DNA from: Symsagittifera roscoffensis
Taxonomy: Eukaryota > Xenacoelomorpha > Acoela > Convolutidae
Assembly (NCBI RefSeq): GCF_963678635.1
Contig: NC_087065.1
Location: 66,435,374 to 66,499,373, forward strand
Reading direction: 5' to 3'
DNA: 64,000 bases
Shown here: piece after piece, positions 52,416-64,000 of the stretch
Layout of the letters: each line of letters starts with the position of its first letter
Numbering within the stretch: position 1 is the stretch's first letter
Position numbers and translations under genes: made by a program
The notes under the pieces: model-generated
Databases searched by the model: none
What the model saw: the letters and a program-made list of their open reading frames with translations, nothing else
What the model was told of the DNA's origin: nothing

Positions 52416-53850
52416 ATACAAACAGACGATATACATATAGAATTCTCAAAAGTTTTTACAGAATATAAAAAAATATAGAACATCGAAACTCACAAAGAGC
52501 AAATTCAATATTCACAAACGATGTATTTTCATTTATTTATAGCTATCTATCCATATTAGAATTGAAGGAACCACAAAGTGACTCACCAACTAAAACATCC
52601 AACATACAACTGTAAGACAAAAAAAAAGTATTTTCTCAAAATTCGTAAATACAATCCGTCAAATACTCACTAGTAATGATATATCACAAAAAGTTTAACA
52701 CGACCTACAAAAATTTTAGCATGGTTTCTAACTGACTATTTTGTCAATAACATTGATCTCATATCAAAAGCATGAAAAAGTTTTCGACCACAATATACAG
52801 ACGATGAACCTATACTAGCAGACCAAACACATTAACTTTGGGACCCTGATTGGTCTCATCAATCTTTTATCAATATACCAACTGATATGTCAAATCAAAC
52901 AATTACTACAGTTTCAATCCATAGGGATTATGTTAAAATAATGCTACTTACTTCTTAATCAAAACCTCTAAATTACAATTCTTTATTCACTAACAGAACA
53001 GGAAATAAAAGTTTAAATTCTACTTATGTTAACCAGGAAATTTTAAACGGCACAACAAATCCTACACAACAAGATATTCAAACTCCATCACATTTTGTAA
53101 ATGAAGAAAAAGTTGAAACAAAACCAACAAAAACTCAACAAAGCTATTCCACTGTTCATCCAACATTTACGACTACAAGAAATAAAATCACAGTATTGCC
53201 ACAAACACCTATACAATCCACAGTAAAGCCCATTGTTGCTCTCAGATACCCACAAATGGATTACCAAACATTTAGACCAGTAACAACATCAGCGCAAACA
53301 CATAAGCAAAAGACGTGACATAGTAATAACTTCTTAGATCATAACAACAATTTCTTTTGCAAATTCCAAATCAACAAAACCTCCCAATATGAATAGTCAA
53401 AACTTTTCATATTAACAAAACCAAAACATATCACAACAGACATCACAATCAATATTTTTAATGATCAACCACGAACTACACAGGACCATTTTGAAAATTA
53501 TCCGTTTTTTCAACGAAATAAAAAAATTACAAACAGATAACATTCAAGAAATCAGCCACATTATTCAGAAGATGAAGATTACTATGAATTAAAAATTTAA
53601 CAACGATTCAAAACAAATCAACAAGCCACAAATTAGAACAATAATCAACCAGATCCTTTCTATCAACCAGATCTTTTTGAACGATATACACGAAACGAAC
53701 AAACACGACAAACAAGACATAACACAACGAATTACAATATTCATTTTTAATCACAAAAACCAGCAAGTACACAAAATCACCAACGAACTCAAATTCAAAA
53801 TGAAACCTATTGCCATACTACCTGCAACAGCAGAATCACCGCAGAATCAC
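52415..53850 (+). other. Degenerate Gln/Asn/Thr-rich coding remnants
   Basis: Scattered plus-strand pieces such as SIVKPIVALRYPQMDYQTF-type sequence near 53,210-53,290 and NNQPDPFYQPDLFERYTRN near 53,640-53,695 suggest a low-complexity gag region. Every frame has many stops. Confidence 0.35.
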
Positions 53851-53856
53851 TGCAAA

Positions 53857-55100
53857 TGAATTCATTCCTAATTAGTGGATCCTCTATATCATCAAATAAG
53901 CCTATAATGATATTCAGGAGAAGATCCCGTATACGGGGTAGAAGATTAATTAAATGCAGTCACAGCAAATTTGATTTCAACTTTTGACCTGAACCAGTAA
54001 ATACACCACTTCGTCACAATTGCATACATAGACGCTCAGCTCTAATCCAAACCACACTTGATGGCGCAGCCCAAAAATGTTTTCCAGTTTTACCTATAGA
54101 TATTAAATCAGATTGCAAAAGAATCTCACAAGAATTTTTAAAAATGTTCGACTCTGAAAGAAACATACAACATCAAGGAGTTCTATTTAATGAAATTCGT
54201 AGACTCCCAAGTGAAACAACTAAACAACTTGCAGTTAGAAATGAAACATTAGTAAGAAAGGCATATTCAAAAAGGACAGAATTTTTAATGATTAATCTAA
54301 CATGAAAAATATCAATAAAAAAGAAAGCCCTAATCACTTAGAGAACCCGATTCAGACTTCAGAAAGCTAGTAGATAAATTAGAACAAGCCGAAATCATAA
54401 AGAAAAATTAAAATTACAATAAGTGAACAACATTCAAACCACTACTTTACAAATAAAAAACATGCATCATTCAAAAAATGGTGTAAACCCAATTTTTAAA
54501 GGCACACCATCATTCGAAAATTCCGTCGATACGGACACAGCATTCCTGAATGTTGACAAAAAAAACAAGATTATCAGAACAAACGACAAAAACAAAGAGA
54601 ATCAAGTAAATCATTTTACCAATATATGAAAAAAGACTAAAATTTCCAAACAAAAACATTCATAGTAACAAAAATCCTGGGAAACAACTTCCTGACAACT
54701 ATGATATCTCTCGAACCACAATCACTTTCCAGAAATATTTATCGAGAAAGATCTCCAAATCAAAGAAATTCACAAAATTTCTCACAAAATAGATACAGTC
54801 AATCAAACAGTCAGAACAATTAATATCGAAATAACTATTCAAGATCAATTTCAAATAGTAGCAACTACTCAAACTATAACAGAAAACGTTCAAAATAAAC
54901 CCCCGGAACAGATATTATTCAAGCGATCTTTCTGGAAACTCTTCATACAATACAAACAGAAATAATTCAAATACTACGAACAATCAATATCAAAATAACA
55001 GATCAAACTATCATAAATCGAACCATAATAATTATAACAATAGATCACGTAACAATTCACAGAATCGAGATTCAAACTATCCAAACTGACAAAGAAAATG
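53857..55100 (+). pseudogene. Gag, degenerate, zinc knuckle lost
   Basis: The capsid-like region (54,040-54,300) reads ALIQTTLDGAAQKCFPVLPI and NEIRRLPSETTKQLAVRNET, typical of Ty3/gypsy Gag (L-x-G-A-A-x-x-W/C). The zinc-knuckle position (about 54,510-54,545) reads FRRYGHSIPEC then TGA; the first Cys pair is missing. An Asn/Arg/Ser-rich basic tail lies at 54,900-55,085 (NNYNNRSRNNSQNRDSNYPN). Several frameshifts. Confidence 0.75.
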
Positions 55101-55259
55101 AATCAGGTTAAAAATGAATACGAAAAACCAATAAAATCGAATTGTTACCAAAACATTGTTTATTACTTTCAAAACCTCAATCCTAACCAAGAAAAAATAG
55201 ACTATACTGAACAAGAACTTACAGGAAGTTCAAGCAAAAAAAAACATTTATCGGAACAC

Positions 55260-55830
55260 ATCAAATAAAATACAACTATCCAAAGAAAAAATCTGGACAA
55301 TCCCAATTCTCTTAGAAAGTCTAGAAACTTCAACCTCCATCAAACAAAGCGAAACTACAAGAATTCCGTGGAATGCTTATTTTCTTAAGTGAATACGTCT
55401 ATAAAATGCAACCATGTTTAAGACCATTCTATAACATTCTTAGGCAACAAAACAATTTTGAATGGACAACAAAACATCAAAAACGATTTGAAGAAATAAA
55501 AACACTCCTCATCGAAAAATATCAAAAACAATTCCAAATCCAGACCAACCATTTTATGCTATGTGCGACGCCTCTAATTTTGGCATCGGCGCAGCATTTT
55601 TACAAACACACAATAGAGCAATTGAAATAAAGTTCATTTCAGCAAACTCAAGACGATTCACACAAGCTGAACTTAGACTCACTACACTTATGAGAAAATG
55701 CACAGCTATTATATACAATCTCACAGAAAATGAATTTTTAATACTTGGAACAAAACATCCAACAGTTCTATATACAAACCATAAACCTAAAATTTTTCTT
55801 TTTTTCACTAAAATCAAACCCAAACCATAG
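55260..55830 (+). pseudogene. Protease stub, RT thumb and RNase H
   Basis: KIWTIPILLESLE (55,285-55,325) is the sequence just upstream of the protease active site. A deletion of about 850 bp (relative to 59,149-59,995) joins it to RT thumb FRGMLIFLSEYVYKMQPC. RNase H 55,561-55,830 (89 codons) begins MCDASNFGIGAAFLQTHNRA with the catalytic Asp and includes FISANSRRFTQAELR and VLYTNHKP, where Asp of the usual TDHKP is Asn. Confidence 0.8.
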
Positions 55831-56465
55831 AGTTTATAGAATTCAGTTAATTTAATGAAATTATTTCTCCCATCTTACATATTGTTTGGACAGCAGCAAA
55901 AAAACTTGCACTACCTGATACACTCAATAGAAAAACCCCACCTGAATTTTTAACAAGAAAAACCACAGTAGACATACCACAAAATATTAAATTTTTTCTT
56001 GCAAAACACCAAACCTCACCGTGGTTAGAATGCGAACACGCAGTAAAAACTGACAATGACCAAGCACAAATGAATAACTTACAACACTTTCCACTAGATT
56101 TCAAAATAATCACTACCGTGATTGTCAAAATAATCACTACGAAGTAGATCTATTAGGAAACTTTACATTTAAACCGATACCATATTATCATGGATCAAAA
56201 ACAATACACAACAAAAACCACCATACAGAAACTAAACAGGACAGAGTTTTTCCCTTCAACAGAAAAAGAAAACCTAACTTTATCAGGACCTCCAGACTTT
56301 GATTCAAAATACTCAATAAACCAAGTCTTCAACCTCCATGACCCTCTACATAATATAACTCTCTCGAAAACAGATATTGAAAAATTCTTCCTACCAAATA
56401 CAGAGAAAAAACACTTGAATTGTTACAAAAGTATCAAAACTTTGACCCAGTCATTAGACAATTAA
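55830..56465 (+). pseudogene. RNase H end and linker
   Basis: Broken RNase H C-terminus (TPPEFLTRKTTVDIPQN near 55,940-55,990), then the linker frame 56,190-56,465 (91 codons, MDQKQYTTKTTIQKLNRTEF). Confidence 0.7.
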
Positions 56466-56559
56466 AATCTTGGCACAAATATGAAACCAAGCCCATAAAA
56501 GCTGATATCACAATTCTAAGAAACAAAACACTTTTTTGATACTTTAGAAAATTCAATAA

Positions 56560-57510
56560 TACATCCATAAAAAAAACACAGATGTTTTAGAATACCAATC
56601 AACTGATCTCAAATTACCCAGTTTACCTTTAAGTATGATACTTCTAGCATTCCACATTTCACATTCCTTAATCGCTGAAAGGACATGCATGATCGTAAAA
56701 AAACACATACTCAAATTTTATTCAAAATGTTCCATTTCCAAATGCACCAACTTGATATCAAAAATTTATGCAACAATTGCATGATATGCCAACTAATTAA
56801 ACCATACCCACATCAAAAACAACTTGCAGAAAAACTAGATTTTTAAGGACAAATTTTATAGGTTAATTAAGGAATCTCATTCGATACAAAAGGACCAATA
56901 TCATCCTCGTCAGAGGGAAACTCATATATAATGGTCATAGTCGACGCATTTACACACTACGTAGCACTCAACCCAGTACCTGATTGTAATGCCTATTATG
57001 CATATTCAACACTTAATGAACACTGGATAGCAAAATTTGGATTACCCGAAATCCTTGTTACGGACAATAGCACTGAGTTCATAACTGATGAAATAATCAC
57101 ATTATGCCATCTATACAACTTTAAACACAAACCACGAACATCTCATGACCTTTGAAATAATGGTGTAGTCGAAGGTATGAACTGTTCATTACAAGAATAT
57201 CTAAGATGCGTTATAATTGGAAATGATACAAAAGATACTGAAAGGTCAACAGATGTAAAATTATTCCTCTCATCTAGTTCACAAATAACAACAACCTTAA
57301 GATTATCACCTTATGAAAAGGTTTTTAATCAAAAACCACGAAAACCCATAATGTTCACAGCAAACTCTTCAGAAAACACACAAGTTTTTGCCAACCCACA
57401 AAAGAATCCGTTTGTTACAATTTACCATTACATACACACGATGAAGATCATTTTCATCACCCACAGATTTTAAAACTAGCCTCTGGTACACATACCAAAT
57501 AGATTCTAAA
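56560..57510 (+). pseudogene. Integrase, degenerate
   Basis: The zinc-domain region (56,640-56,850) is frame-broken. Core: MVIVDAFTHYVALNPVPDCN (first Asp, 56,931), LPEILVTDNSTEF (second Asp; Gly of DNGTEF is Ser), then after one TGA (57,153) GVVEGMNCSLQEYLRC with the catalytic Glu, and LSPYEKVFNQKPRKPIMFTA (57,310-57,360). Triad preserved, two main interruptions. Confidence 0.85.
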
Positions 57511-58150
57511 CAGAGATAAAAAGCACAATGAAATTTATCAAAAAGGAGCCAAGAAGTTATTACAAACACAAATTGTAAATTCCCAGATAAATTCAGAATT
57601 CACGCCAGCTACAAATTTAAAAATCGGAATATAAGTTTGAATCCCAAATTTTGTAACACTAAAAGGAATAAAAAGTACAACCAATCTGAAAAGGACCATT
57701 TCAGATCATTGACAAACCCACTGATGTAACAAAATTACTTATTGATTCGAATAAAAAAGAATCTGTTCAGCATAGAAACAATCTTTTACCATATTACCTA
57801 AAGAAATACGGTATCCCAGAACTCACACAATTATACTCCTTTACAAGACTTTAAGTTGCCCACGACAACTCAGACAAAAATCAAAATCAAACAAATGACG
57901 CCAATTGTACTCCGCAAATTTTAGAACAAAAGAAAAAAGAAATTACCTTATAAATCCCCAAAAATTAAGCAGTAAACCAATACCTCAAAGACACAGAAAA
58001 AACTCTGAAATTAGACTAAAAAACTTTACCACAAGTTATAAAATAAAAATCTCAACAACGACAATCATCACAACTTCAAAATCAACCACGAAAAGAGTAA
58101 AAAATCTTCATTCTACAATCTAAAATTTTATACAAAGTTGAATTCCAAAA
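57510..58150 (+). pseudogene. Integrase end and pol C-terminal tail
   Basis: Contains DKPTDVTKLLIDSNKKESVQ (57,710-57,770), ELTQLYSFTRL (57,820-57,853) and a basic tail (57,905-58,123). Stops frequent. Confidence 0.65.
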
Positions 58151-59083
58151 GCCCCTTTCAAGTTGAATATCTTCTTAAACTTTCAAAAATATAGTGAACT
58201 TTTCTTTTCTTCTCTAAAAATTCATGCTGAAACTCTTGAACAAACCAATTCAGTTTCACCCATTCAGGAGCTATCTAAACATCACCTTATTCTGATACCA
58301 TTGCTTTAGCCGAAAAACTACAACCTTCAAACGTATATGTAACTATAAATCAAAGACCTCCACGTCCAATATAAGCAACAAGCTTATATTTTACAACCTA
58401 AATAAAAAAAATCTAAATATTAGAACTCTCCTCTATCACTTAGTACAATCTTGTCCCAACTTACACCTCAAAATTTTCTCAAGAAAAAATATTCAAATAG
58501 CCTAAAGAAAAGATCAGACATGACATTTAGCCTAAAGTACGAATAACTCTTGAATACCCTCGATCATCCGATAAAAAAAGCTCATACATACACCTCCCGG
58601 CTTCCCCTTATCAAAAATTGCCGATATCCAACCCAATTATCAAAAATCAACAAATATTTTGACCACACTCGAATTTACTTTCGAAAAAAAACACTGCTTC
58701 TCTCTCAAATATTTCAATTTCTAAAACCAATATTTTCTAAAAACTTTTTTGATAATCTCAACCTTTTTTCAGCTTAGTATAGTTTTTATTGCAGATACCT
58801 TTGAAATATTCCTCTTCCTCTCAAAACTTTTTTGCAGTTTTCTGAAAATTTTTCATTACCTCACAAAAGCCTACATCAACATTGACATCCTCCTCAGGTA
58901 CGACATTTCAATAACTATTAAATGTTAAGACATCTATTTAACAAAAAAGACATTTTTCTTCTTTTAGTGATATTCCTCACATTTTAAGTATCCCTAATCT
59001 TGACAATATGCAAATGTATAAAAAAGGCATTAAAAGTTTTTGCATTAGCAACAATGCTTTTAATTATTTTCTTGATTATTTGA
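58150..59083 (+). pseudogene. Env-position segment with membrane helices, fused
   Basis: The frame 58,550-58,777 and following FIADTFEIFLFLSKLFCSFL precede a membrane segment starting at ATG 58,922 (MLRHLFNKKDIFLLLVIFLT) that has TAA at 58,985 where the second copy has TCA. Ends at the fusion with protease sequence at about 59,083. Confidence 0.5.
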
Positions 59084-59210
59084 AGAAAAATAAAATACAA
59101 CTACTCAAAGAAAAAATCTGGACAATCCCAATTCTCTTAGAAAGTCCAAAAGGCAAAGATTTTCAAACACCAGACGTTGAAATTGATTTTTTAATAGACT
59201 CAGGAGCTGA
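59084..59210 (+). pseudogene. Aspartic protease start
   Basis: KEKIWTIPILLESPKGKDFQ and IDFLIDSGAEL, with the Asp-Ser-Gly active site. The rest of protease is deleted: GAEL runs directly into RT sequence AKLLLKYPMVYATSKFDVGR. Confidence 0.8.
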
Positions 59211-60105
59211 ATTAGCCAAACTACTACTGAAATACCCAATGGTTTACGCTACATCTAAATTTGATGTTGGAAGAGTAAGTTCACCACTACACTTACCTCT
59301 GAAACCTGACGCATTTTTCAAAAAACAACATGCATGTAAAGTCCCAATTCACTTGCAAGATAAAGTCAATAGATTACTAGACATCTTAAAATGAAAATAT
59401 TGCCCCAGTAAATAAAGAAGAACAGCCAAAAGGAAACACATTCACAAATCCCGTTATTATATTAGCTAAAGGAGAATCATTAAAAATCATTTTAGACGCA
59501 GGATAACTCAATTGCCTCATTGATGAATCGAAATGTAATTGGACTATAGAACCAATTCAAGTAATTCTCACAAAAATAAATCGCAAATGTTTTACAACAG
59601 CTGACATGAACATCGCATACAACCAAATGCCACTAGATGAACTATCACGATGATTAACACCATTCGTTATTGGAAACCAACAATACGAAATTAATAGACT
59701 ATTCTATGGAATCTCCATAGGACCAGCAGCATTCTCAGCATTTTTGATTTAAATTTTTCGACCACTCATACTTAGTAAAAATGTCACAACATATTTAGAC
59801 AATGTTTTTATGCAATCACAGACAAAATTGAAATGTTCATTGTCTTAGAAAAATATCACCAGATATTACTTAGAGAAAATATGAAAGCAGCCCTGGATAA
59901 ATCTCATTATTTTCTTACTCGTGTAAAGTTCCTTGAACATATTATAGAAGGAAACACGAGAAATCCATTAAAATCCTGTATAGATGCAATTCAGAAACTT
60001 CAACCTCCATCAAACAAAATGAAACTACAAGAATTCCTCGGAATGCTTATTTTCTTAAGTGAAAACGTCTATGAAATGCAACTAAATACAGGACCATTTT
60101 AAAAC
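59211..60105 (+). pseudogene. Reverse transcriptase, inactive
   Basis: The frame 59,008-59,394 carries YATSKFDVGRVSSPLHLPLK and VPIHLQDKVNRLL. Next, with stops, come CFTTADMNIAYNQMPLDE (contains the first catalytic Asp), GNQQYEINRLFYGISIGPAA and a catalytic box reading YLDN (second Asp lost) near 59,788-59,800. The thumb frame 59,833-60,102 has RENMKAALDKSHYFLTRVKF. Polymerase activity is not expected. Confidence 0.85.
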
Positions 60106-60780
60106 ATTCTTAGGCAACAAAACAATTTTGAATGGACAACAAAACATCAAAAACGGTTTGAAGAAATAAAAACACTCCTCACCAAAAAATATCAAATACA
60201 ATTCCAAACCCAGACCAACTATTTTATGCTGTGCGCGACGCCTCTAATTTTGGCATCGTCGCAGCATTATTACAATCACACAATAGAGCAATTGAAATAA
60301 AGCTCATTTCAGCAAACTCAAGACAATGCACACAAGCTGAACTTATGAGAAAATGCACAGCTATAATACACAATCTCACAGAATATGAGTTTTTAATACT
60401 TCGATCAAAACATCCAACAGTTCTATTTACAAACCATAAACCTATAATTTTTCTTTTTTCATAAAAATCAAACCCAAACCATAGAGTTTATAGATTTCGA
60501 TTAATTTTAATGAAATTATTCATCCCATCTTACATATTGCTTGGACAGAAAGAAAAAAACTTGCACTACCTGATAGAAAAACCCCACCTGAATTTTTAGC
60601 AAGAAAAACAACAGTAGATATACCACAAAATATTAAATTTTTTCTTGCAAAACACCAAACCTCACCGTGGTTACAATGCAAACACATGGTAAAAAAAGAA
60701 AATGACCAAGCACAATTGAAAAACTTACAACACTTTCCAGTAGATTTCAAAATAATCACTACAGTGATTGTCAAAATAAT
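60105..60780 (+). pseudogene. RNase H, degenerate
   Basis: 60,231-60,464 reads RDASNFGIVAALLQSHNRAI (MCDAS changed to VRDAS) and LISANSRQCTQAEL with a small deletion relative to 55,640-55,700, then VLFTNHKPIIF. C-terminal part stop-filled. Confidence 0.75.
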
Positions 60781-60799
60781 TTACATTTAAACCGATACC

Positions 60800-61180
60800 A
60801 TATTCATCATGGATTAAAAACAAAACACAACAAAAACCACCATACAAAAACTAAACAGGACAGAATTTTTCCCTTTAATAGAAAAAGAAAACCTAACTGA
60901 TAATATAAATTAATCGGGACCTCCAGACATTGATTCAAAATACACAATAATACAAGTCTTCAACCTCCATGACCCTCTACATAATATACCTCTCTCGAAA
61001 ACAGATACTGAAAATATCTTCCTACCAAATACAGAGAAAAAAAAACACTTGAATTAATAAAAAAGTACCAAAATTTTGACCAGTCATTAATCAATTAAAA
61101 TCTTGGCACAAATATAAAACCAAGCCCATAAAAGCTGATATCACAATTTTAAGAAACAAAACACTGCTTTGATGCTTTAG
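60800..61180 (+). pseudogene. RNase H-integrase linker, degenerate
   Basis: Plus-strand remnants matching 56,190-56,540 (FNLHDPLHN, NTEKKK). No intact frame. Confidence 0.6.
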
Positions 61181-61189
61181 AAAATTCAA

Positions 61190-62110
61190 TAAAACATCTA
61201 TAAACAAAAACACAGATATTTTAGAATACCAATCAACTGATCTCAAAGTACACTGTTTACTGTTGAATATGATACTTATAGCATTCCACATTTCACTTTC
61301 CTTAATCGCTAAAAGGACATGCAGGATCGTATAAAACACATACTCAAGTTTTATTCAATATTTTTACTTTCCAAAAGCACTAATTTGATATCAAAGTTTT
61401 ATGCAACAATTGCATAATATGCCAACTAAATAAACCATACCCATATCAAAAACAAGTTGCAGAAAAACTAGATTTTTAAGGACAAATTTTATAGGTTAAT
61501 TAAAGAATCTCATTTCATACAAAAGGACCAATATCACCCTCGTCAGAAGGAAACTCATATATAATGGTCATAGTCGATGCATTTAGACACTACGTAGCAT
61601 TCAACCCAGTACCTCATTGTAATGCCTATTATTCATATACAACACTTAATGAACACTGGATAGCAAAAATTGGATTACCCGAAATCCTTGTCACGGACAA
61701 TGGCACTGAGTTCATAAATGATGAAATAATCACATTATGCCATCTATAAAACTTTAAACACAAACCACGAACATCTCATGCCCTTTGAAAAAATGGTGTA
61801 GTCGAAGGTATTAACTGTTCATTACAAGAATATCTAAGATGCATTATAATTGGAAATGATGCAAAATATACTGAATGGTCAACCGATGTAAAATTATTCC
61901 TCTTATCTAGTTCACAAATAACAACAACACTAAGTTTATCACCCTATGAAAAGGTTTTTAATCAAAAACCACGAAAACCCATAATGTTCACAGCAAACTC
62001 TTCAAAAAACTCACAAGGTTTTTGCCAACCTATAAAAATAATCCATTTGTTACAATCTACCATTACATACACACGATGAAGATCATTTTCATCACCCACA
62101 GATTTTAAAA
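61190..62110 (+). pseudogene. Integrase, degenerate (second unit)
   Basis: MVIVDAFRHYVAFNPVPHCN (61,564) and LPEILVTDNGTEF retain both Asp. TAA at 61,747 ends the frame, and the Glu block GVVEGINCSLQEYLRC lies at 61,795-61,845. The zinc-domain region before 61,500 is broken. Confidence 0.85.
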
Positions 62111-62770
62111 CTAGCCTCCAGTACACACACCGAATGGATTTTAAACAGAGATAAAAAGCACAAAGAAATTTATCAAAAAGGAGCCAAGAAGTTATTAAAA
62201 ACACAAAAAGTAAATTCCCAGATAAATTCACAATTCACACCAGCTGCAAATTTAAAAATCGGAATATACGTTTTAATCCCAAATTTTGCAACACTAAAAG
62301 GATTAAAAAGTACAACCAATCTGAAAAGGACCATTTCAGATCATTGACAAACCCACTGATGTAACGAAATTACTTATTGATTCGAATAAAAAAGAAACTG
62401 TTCAACATAGAAACAATCTTTTACCATATTACCTAAAGAAATACGATATCCCAGAGCTCACACAATTATACTTCTTTACAGGACTTAAAGTTGCCCACGA
62501 CAACTCAGTCAAAAATCATAATCAAACAATGACGCCAATTGTACTCAGCAAATTTTAGAACAAAAGAAAAAAGAAATTATCTAATAAAAATCCCAAGAAT
62601 TAAGAAATAAACCAATACCCCAAAGACACAGAAAAAACTCTACAATTAGAATAAAAAACTTTACCACAAGTTAAAAAAGAAAAATCTCAACAAAGACAAT
62701 CATCACGACTTCAAAATCAATAACGAAAAGAGTAAAAAATGTTCATTCCACAACCTAAAATTTTAAACAA
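62110..62770 (+). pseudogene. Integrase end and pol C-terminal tail (second unit)
   Basis: Matches 57,510-58,150, including DKPTDVTKLLIDSNKKETVQ and the PELTQLYFFTGLKVAHDNS block near 62,450-62,505. Confidence 0.65.
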
Positions 62771-63576
62771 AGTTGATTTCCAAAGGTCCCTATCAAATGA
62801 ATTATCTTTTTAGTTTTTCAAAAATATAATGAACCTTTCTTCTCTTCTCTAAAAATTTACGCTGAAACTCTTGAAAAAACCAGTTCAGTTTCAGCCAATC
62901 AGGAACTATCTAAACATCACCTTATTCTGACACCACTGCTTTAGCCGACAAACTACAACCTTCAAACGTTTATATAACTAAAACTCATTGACCTCCAGAT
63001 CAAATATAAGCAAGAAGCTTATGTTTTACAACCTAAATAAAAAAATCTAAATATTAGAACAAAATTGTCCCAACATACACCTCAACATTTTCCCAAGGAA
63101 AAAAATTAAAATAGCCTAAAGAAAAATTCAGACATGACATTTAGCCTAAAGTGCGAATAACTCTTGAATACCCCCGATCATCCGATAAAAAAAGCTCATA
63201 CTTAGACCTCCCGACTTCCCCTCACCAAAAGTTGCCGATATCCAACCCAATTAACAAAAATCAACAAATATTCCGACCACACTCGAATTTACTCTCGAAA
63301 AAAAAAATAATTCGATGGAACGAATCATTTCTTCAATGCTTCTCTCTCAAACATTTCAATTTCTAAAACCAAAATTTTCTAAAAAGTTTTTTGATAATCT
63401 CAACCTTTTTTCAGCTTAGTATAATTTTTATTGCAGATACCTTTGAAATATTCCTCCTCCTCTCAAAACTTTTTTGCAGTTTTCTGAAAATTTTTCATTC
63501 CCTAACAAAAGCCTACATCAACATTGCAAAAATTTTTGACATCCTCCTCATGTACGACATTTCAATGAGTATCTAA
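62770..63576 (+). pseudogene. Env-position ectodomain-like region, degenerate
   Basis: Short frames 63,151-63,366 and 63,391-63,576. The second is hydrophobic (IIFIADTFEIFLLLSKLFCS) and sits immediately before the membrane segment. Assignment as env-like rests on position and hydrophobicity only. Confidence 0.4.
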
Positions 63577-63738
63577 ATGTTAAGACATCTATTTAACAAA
63601 AAAGACATTTTTCTTCTTTTAGTGATATTTCTCACATTTTCAGTATCCCTAATCTTGACAATATGCAAAAGTATAAAAAAGGCAATAAAAGTTTTTGCAT
63701 TAGCAACAATACTTTTAATTATTTTCTTGATTATTTGA
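63577..63738 (+). pseudogene. Env-position transmembrane segment (best copy)
   Basis: ATG frame of 53 codons: MLRHLFNKKDIFLLLVIFLT, SVSLILTICKSIKKAIKVFA and LATILLIIFLII, then TGA at 63,736. Two hydrophobic helices flank a short basic loop. Open here, while the partner at 58,922 has an internal stop. Confidence 0.55.
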
Positions 63739-64000
63739 AGAAAATTATAATCAATATAAATTTTCTTCATAGTAAAAAATTTATTAAAGAACCTCTCAAA
63801 ATTGCCACTCAACCACCCACACAAAAGTCTCCATCGGCTACAACATTTCAAGATTTTCCAACAGCACAAACAACCAGTCAGACAAATCATCCTCAATCAT
63901 CAACACGTATTTCATTTCATGAAAATCCGTATACATTTGAGGAAACACATTCATTATTATCAGAATCTTTAGAGCCTGTAGATCGCAACGCACCCCTAAG
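63739..64000 (+). pseudogene. Env-position hydrophilic tail, cut by window edge
   Basis: In the same frame after the TGA, 87 codons are open to the window end: rich in Thr, Ser, Gln and Pro (PTQKSPSATTFQDFPTAQTT), ending LEPVDRNAPL, equivalent to the PAIRQAPL block of the minus-strand tails (near 25,740). Confidence 0.5.

Larger units (their letters stand above)
50505..59083 (+). mobile_element. Plus-strand retroelement copy (gag, partial pol, IN, env position)
   Basis: Order along the plus strand: candidate LTR, leader, gag, start of protease joined by deletion to RT thumb (about 55,321), RNase H, linker, integrase, pol tail, env-position segment. It ends at 59,083, where the membrane segment is fused to a protease start of the next unit. 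Same family as the minus-strand array but clearly diverged in sequence. Confidence 0.8.
59084..64000 (+). mobile_element. Second plus-strand retroelement unit (PR-RT-RH-IN-env position)
   Basis: Starts at the fusion point inside protease-upstream sequence and repeats the order of 55,260-59,083 with an offset of about 4,600-4,670 bp, but with protease/RT intact in length. Continues past the membrane segment into the hydrophilic tail at the window edge. Confidence 0.85.

Overview
The window looks like AT-rich chromosomal DNA from an animal, most likely an invertebrate; the species cannot be read from the sequence. The evidence is a Ty3/gypsy-type retroelement (gag, protease, reverse transcriptase, RNase H, integrase, then an env-position segment with membrane helices) plus fragments of eukaryotic genes with GT/AG introns: a JmjC-domain protein, a RING protein with an acidic tail, and an Artemis/SNM1-like nuclease. 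No bacterial gene organisation, CRISPR array, tRNA or rRNA was seen. Almost every reading frame is broken, so this is mostly degenerate repeat-rich sequence.

Layout. (1) 1-24,957, minus strand: a tandem array of truncated retroelement units joined head to tail. Three unit types (about 4.9, 2.8 and 4.4 kb) form a 12,055-bp higher-order repeat present almost twice with few differences. Units share one fusion point in which the RT 'DKSHF' segment is joined to a downstream tail segment. (2) 24,958-32,800, minus strand: the most complete copy, ordered (reading leftward) gag, protease, RT, RNase H, integrase, env-like segment, tail. (3) 32,800-35,590: a spacer with 'CCCAAATACTGA' repeats, nested inverted repeats, and three exons of an unrecognised gene. 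(4) 35,605-41,945: a tandem duplicate of 28,93x-35,590 (RNase H through the three exons). (5) 40,640-43,260: the three exons again, followed by four further exons with a JmjC histone-demethylase-like domain that carries one in-frame stop and one frameshift. (6) 43,560-44,910: RING exon spliced in frame to an acidic exon, then an exon-intron cassette repeated in tandem. (7) 45,511-46,640: an intronless Artemis-like pseudogene, followed by a 42-codon tandem repeat. (8) 47,100-50,500: repeat-rich DNA with no firm gene. (9) 50,500-64,000, plus strand: a second array of the same retroelement family, with a candidate LTR/promoter, degenerate gag and two head-to-tail pol-env units with a different fusion point.

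The two retroelement arrays lie head to head, their gag ends facing the small gene island at 40-50 kb. Segmental duplication has carried host exons along with retroelement sequence. The most unusual features are the satellite-like higher-order organisation of a retroelement, the tandem exon-intron cassette, and the cluster of three decayed chromatin/DNA-repair/ubiquitin-type genes between the arrays.
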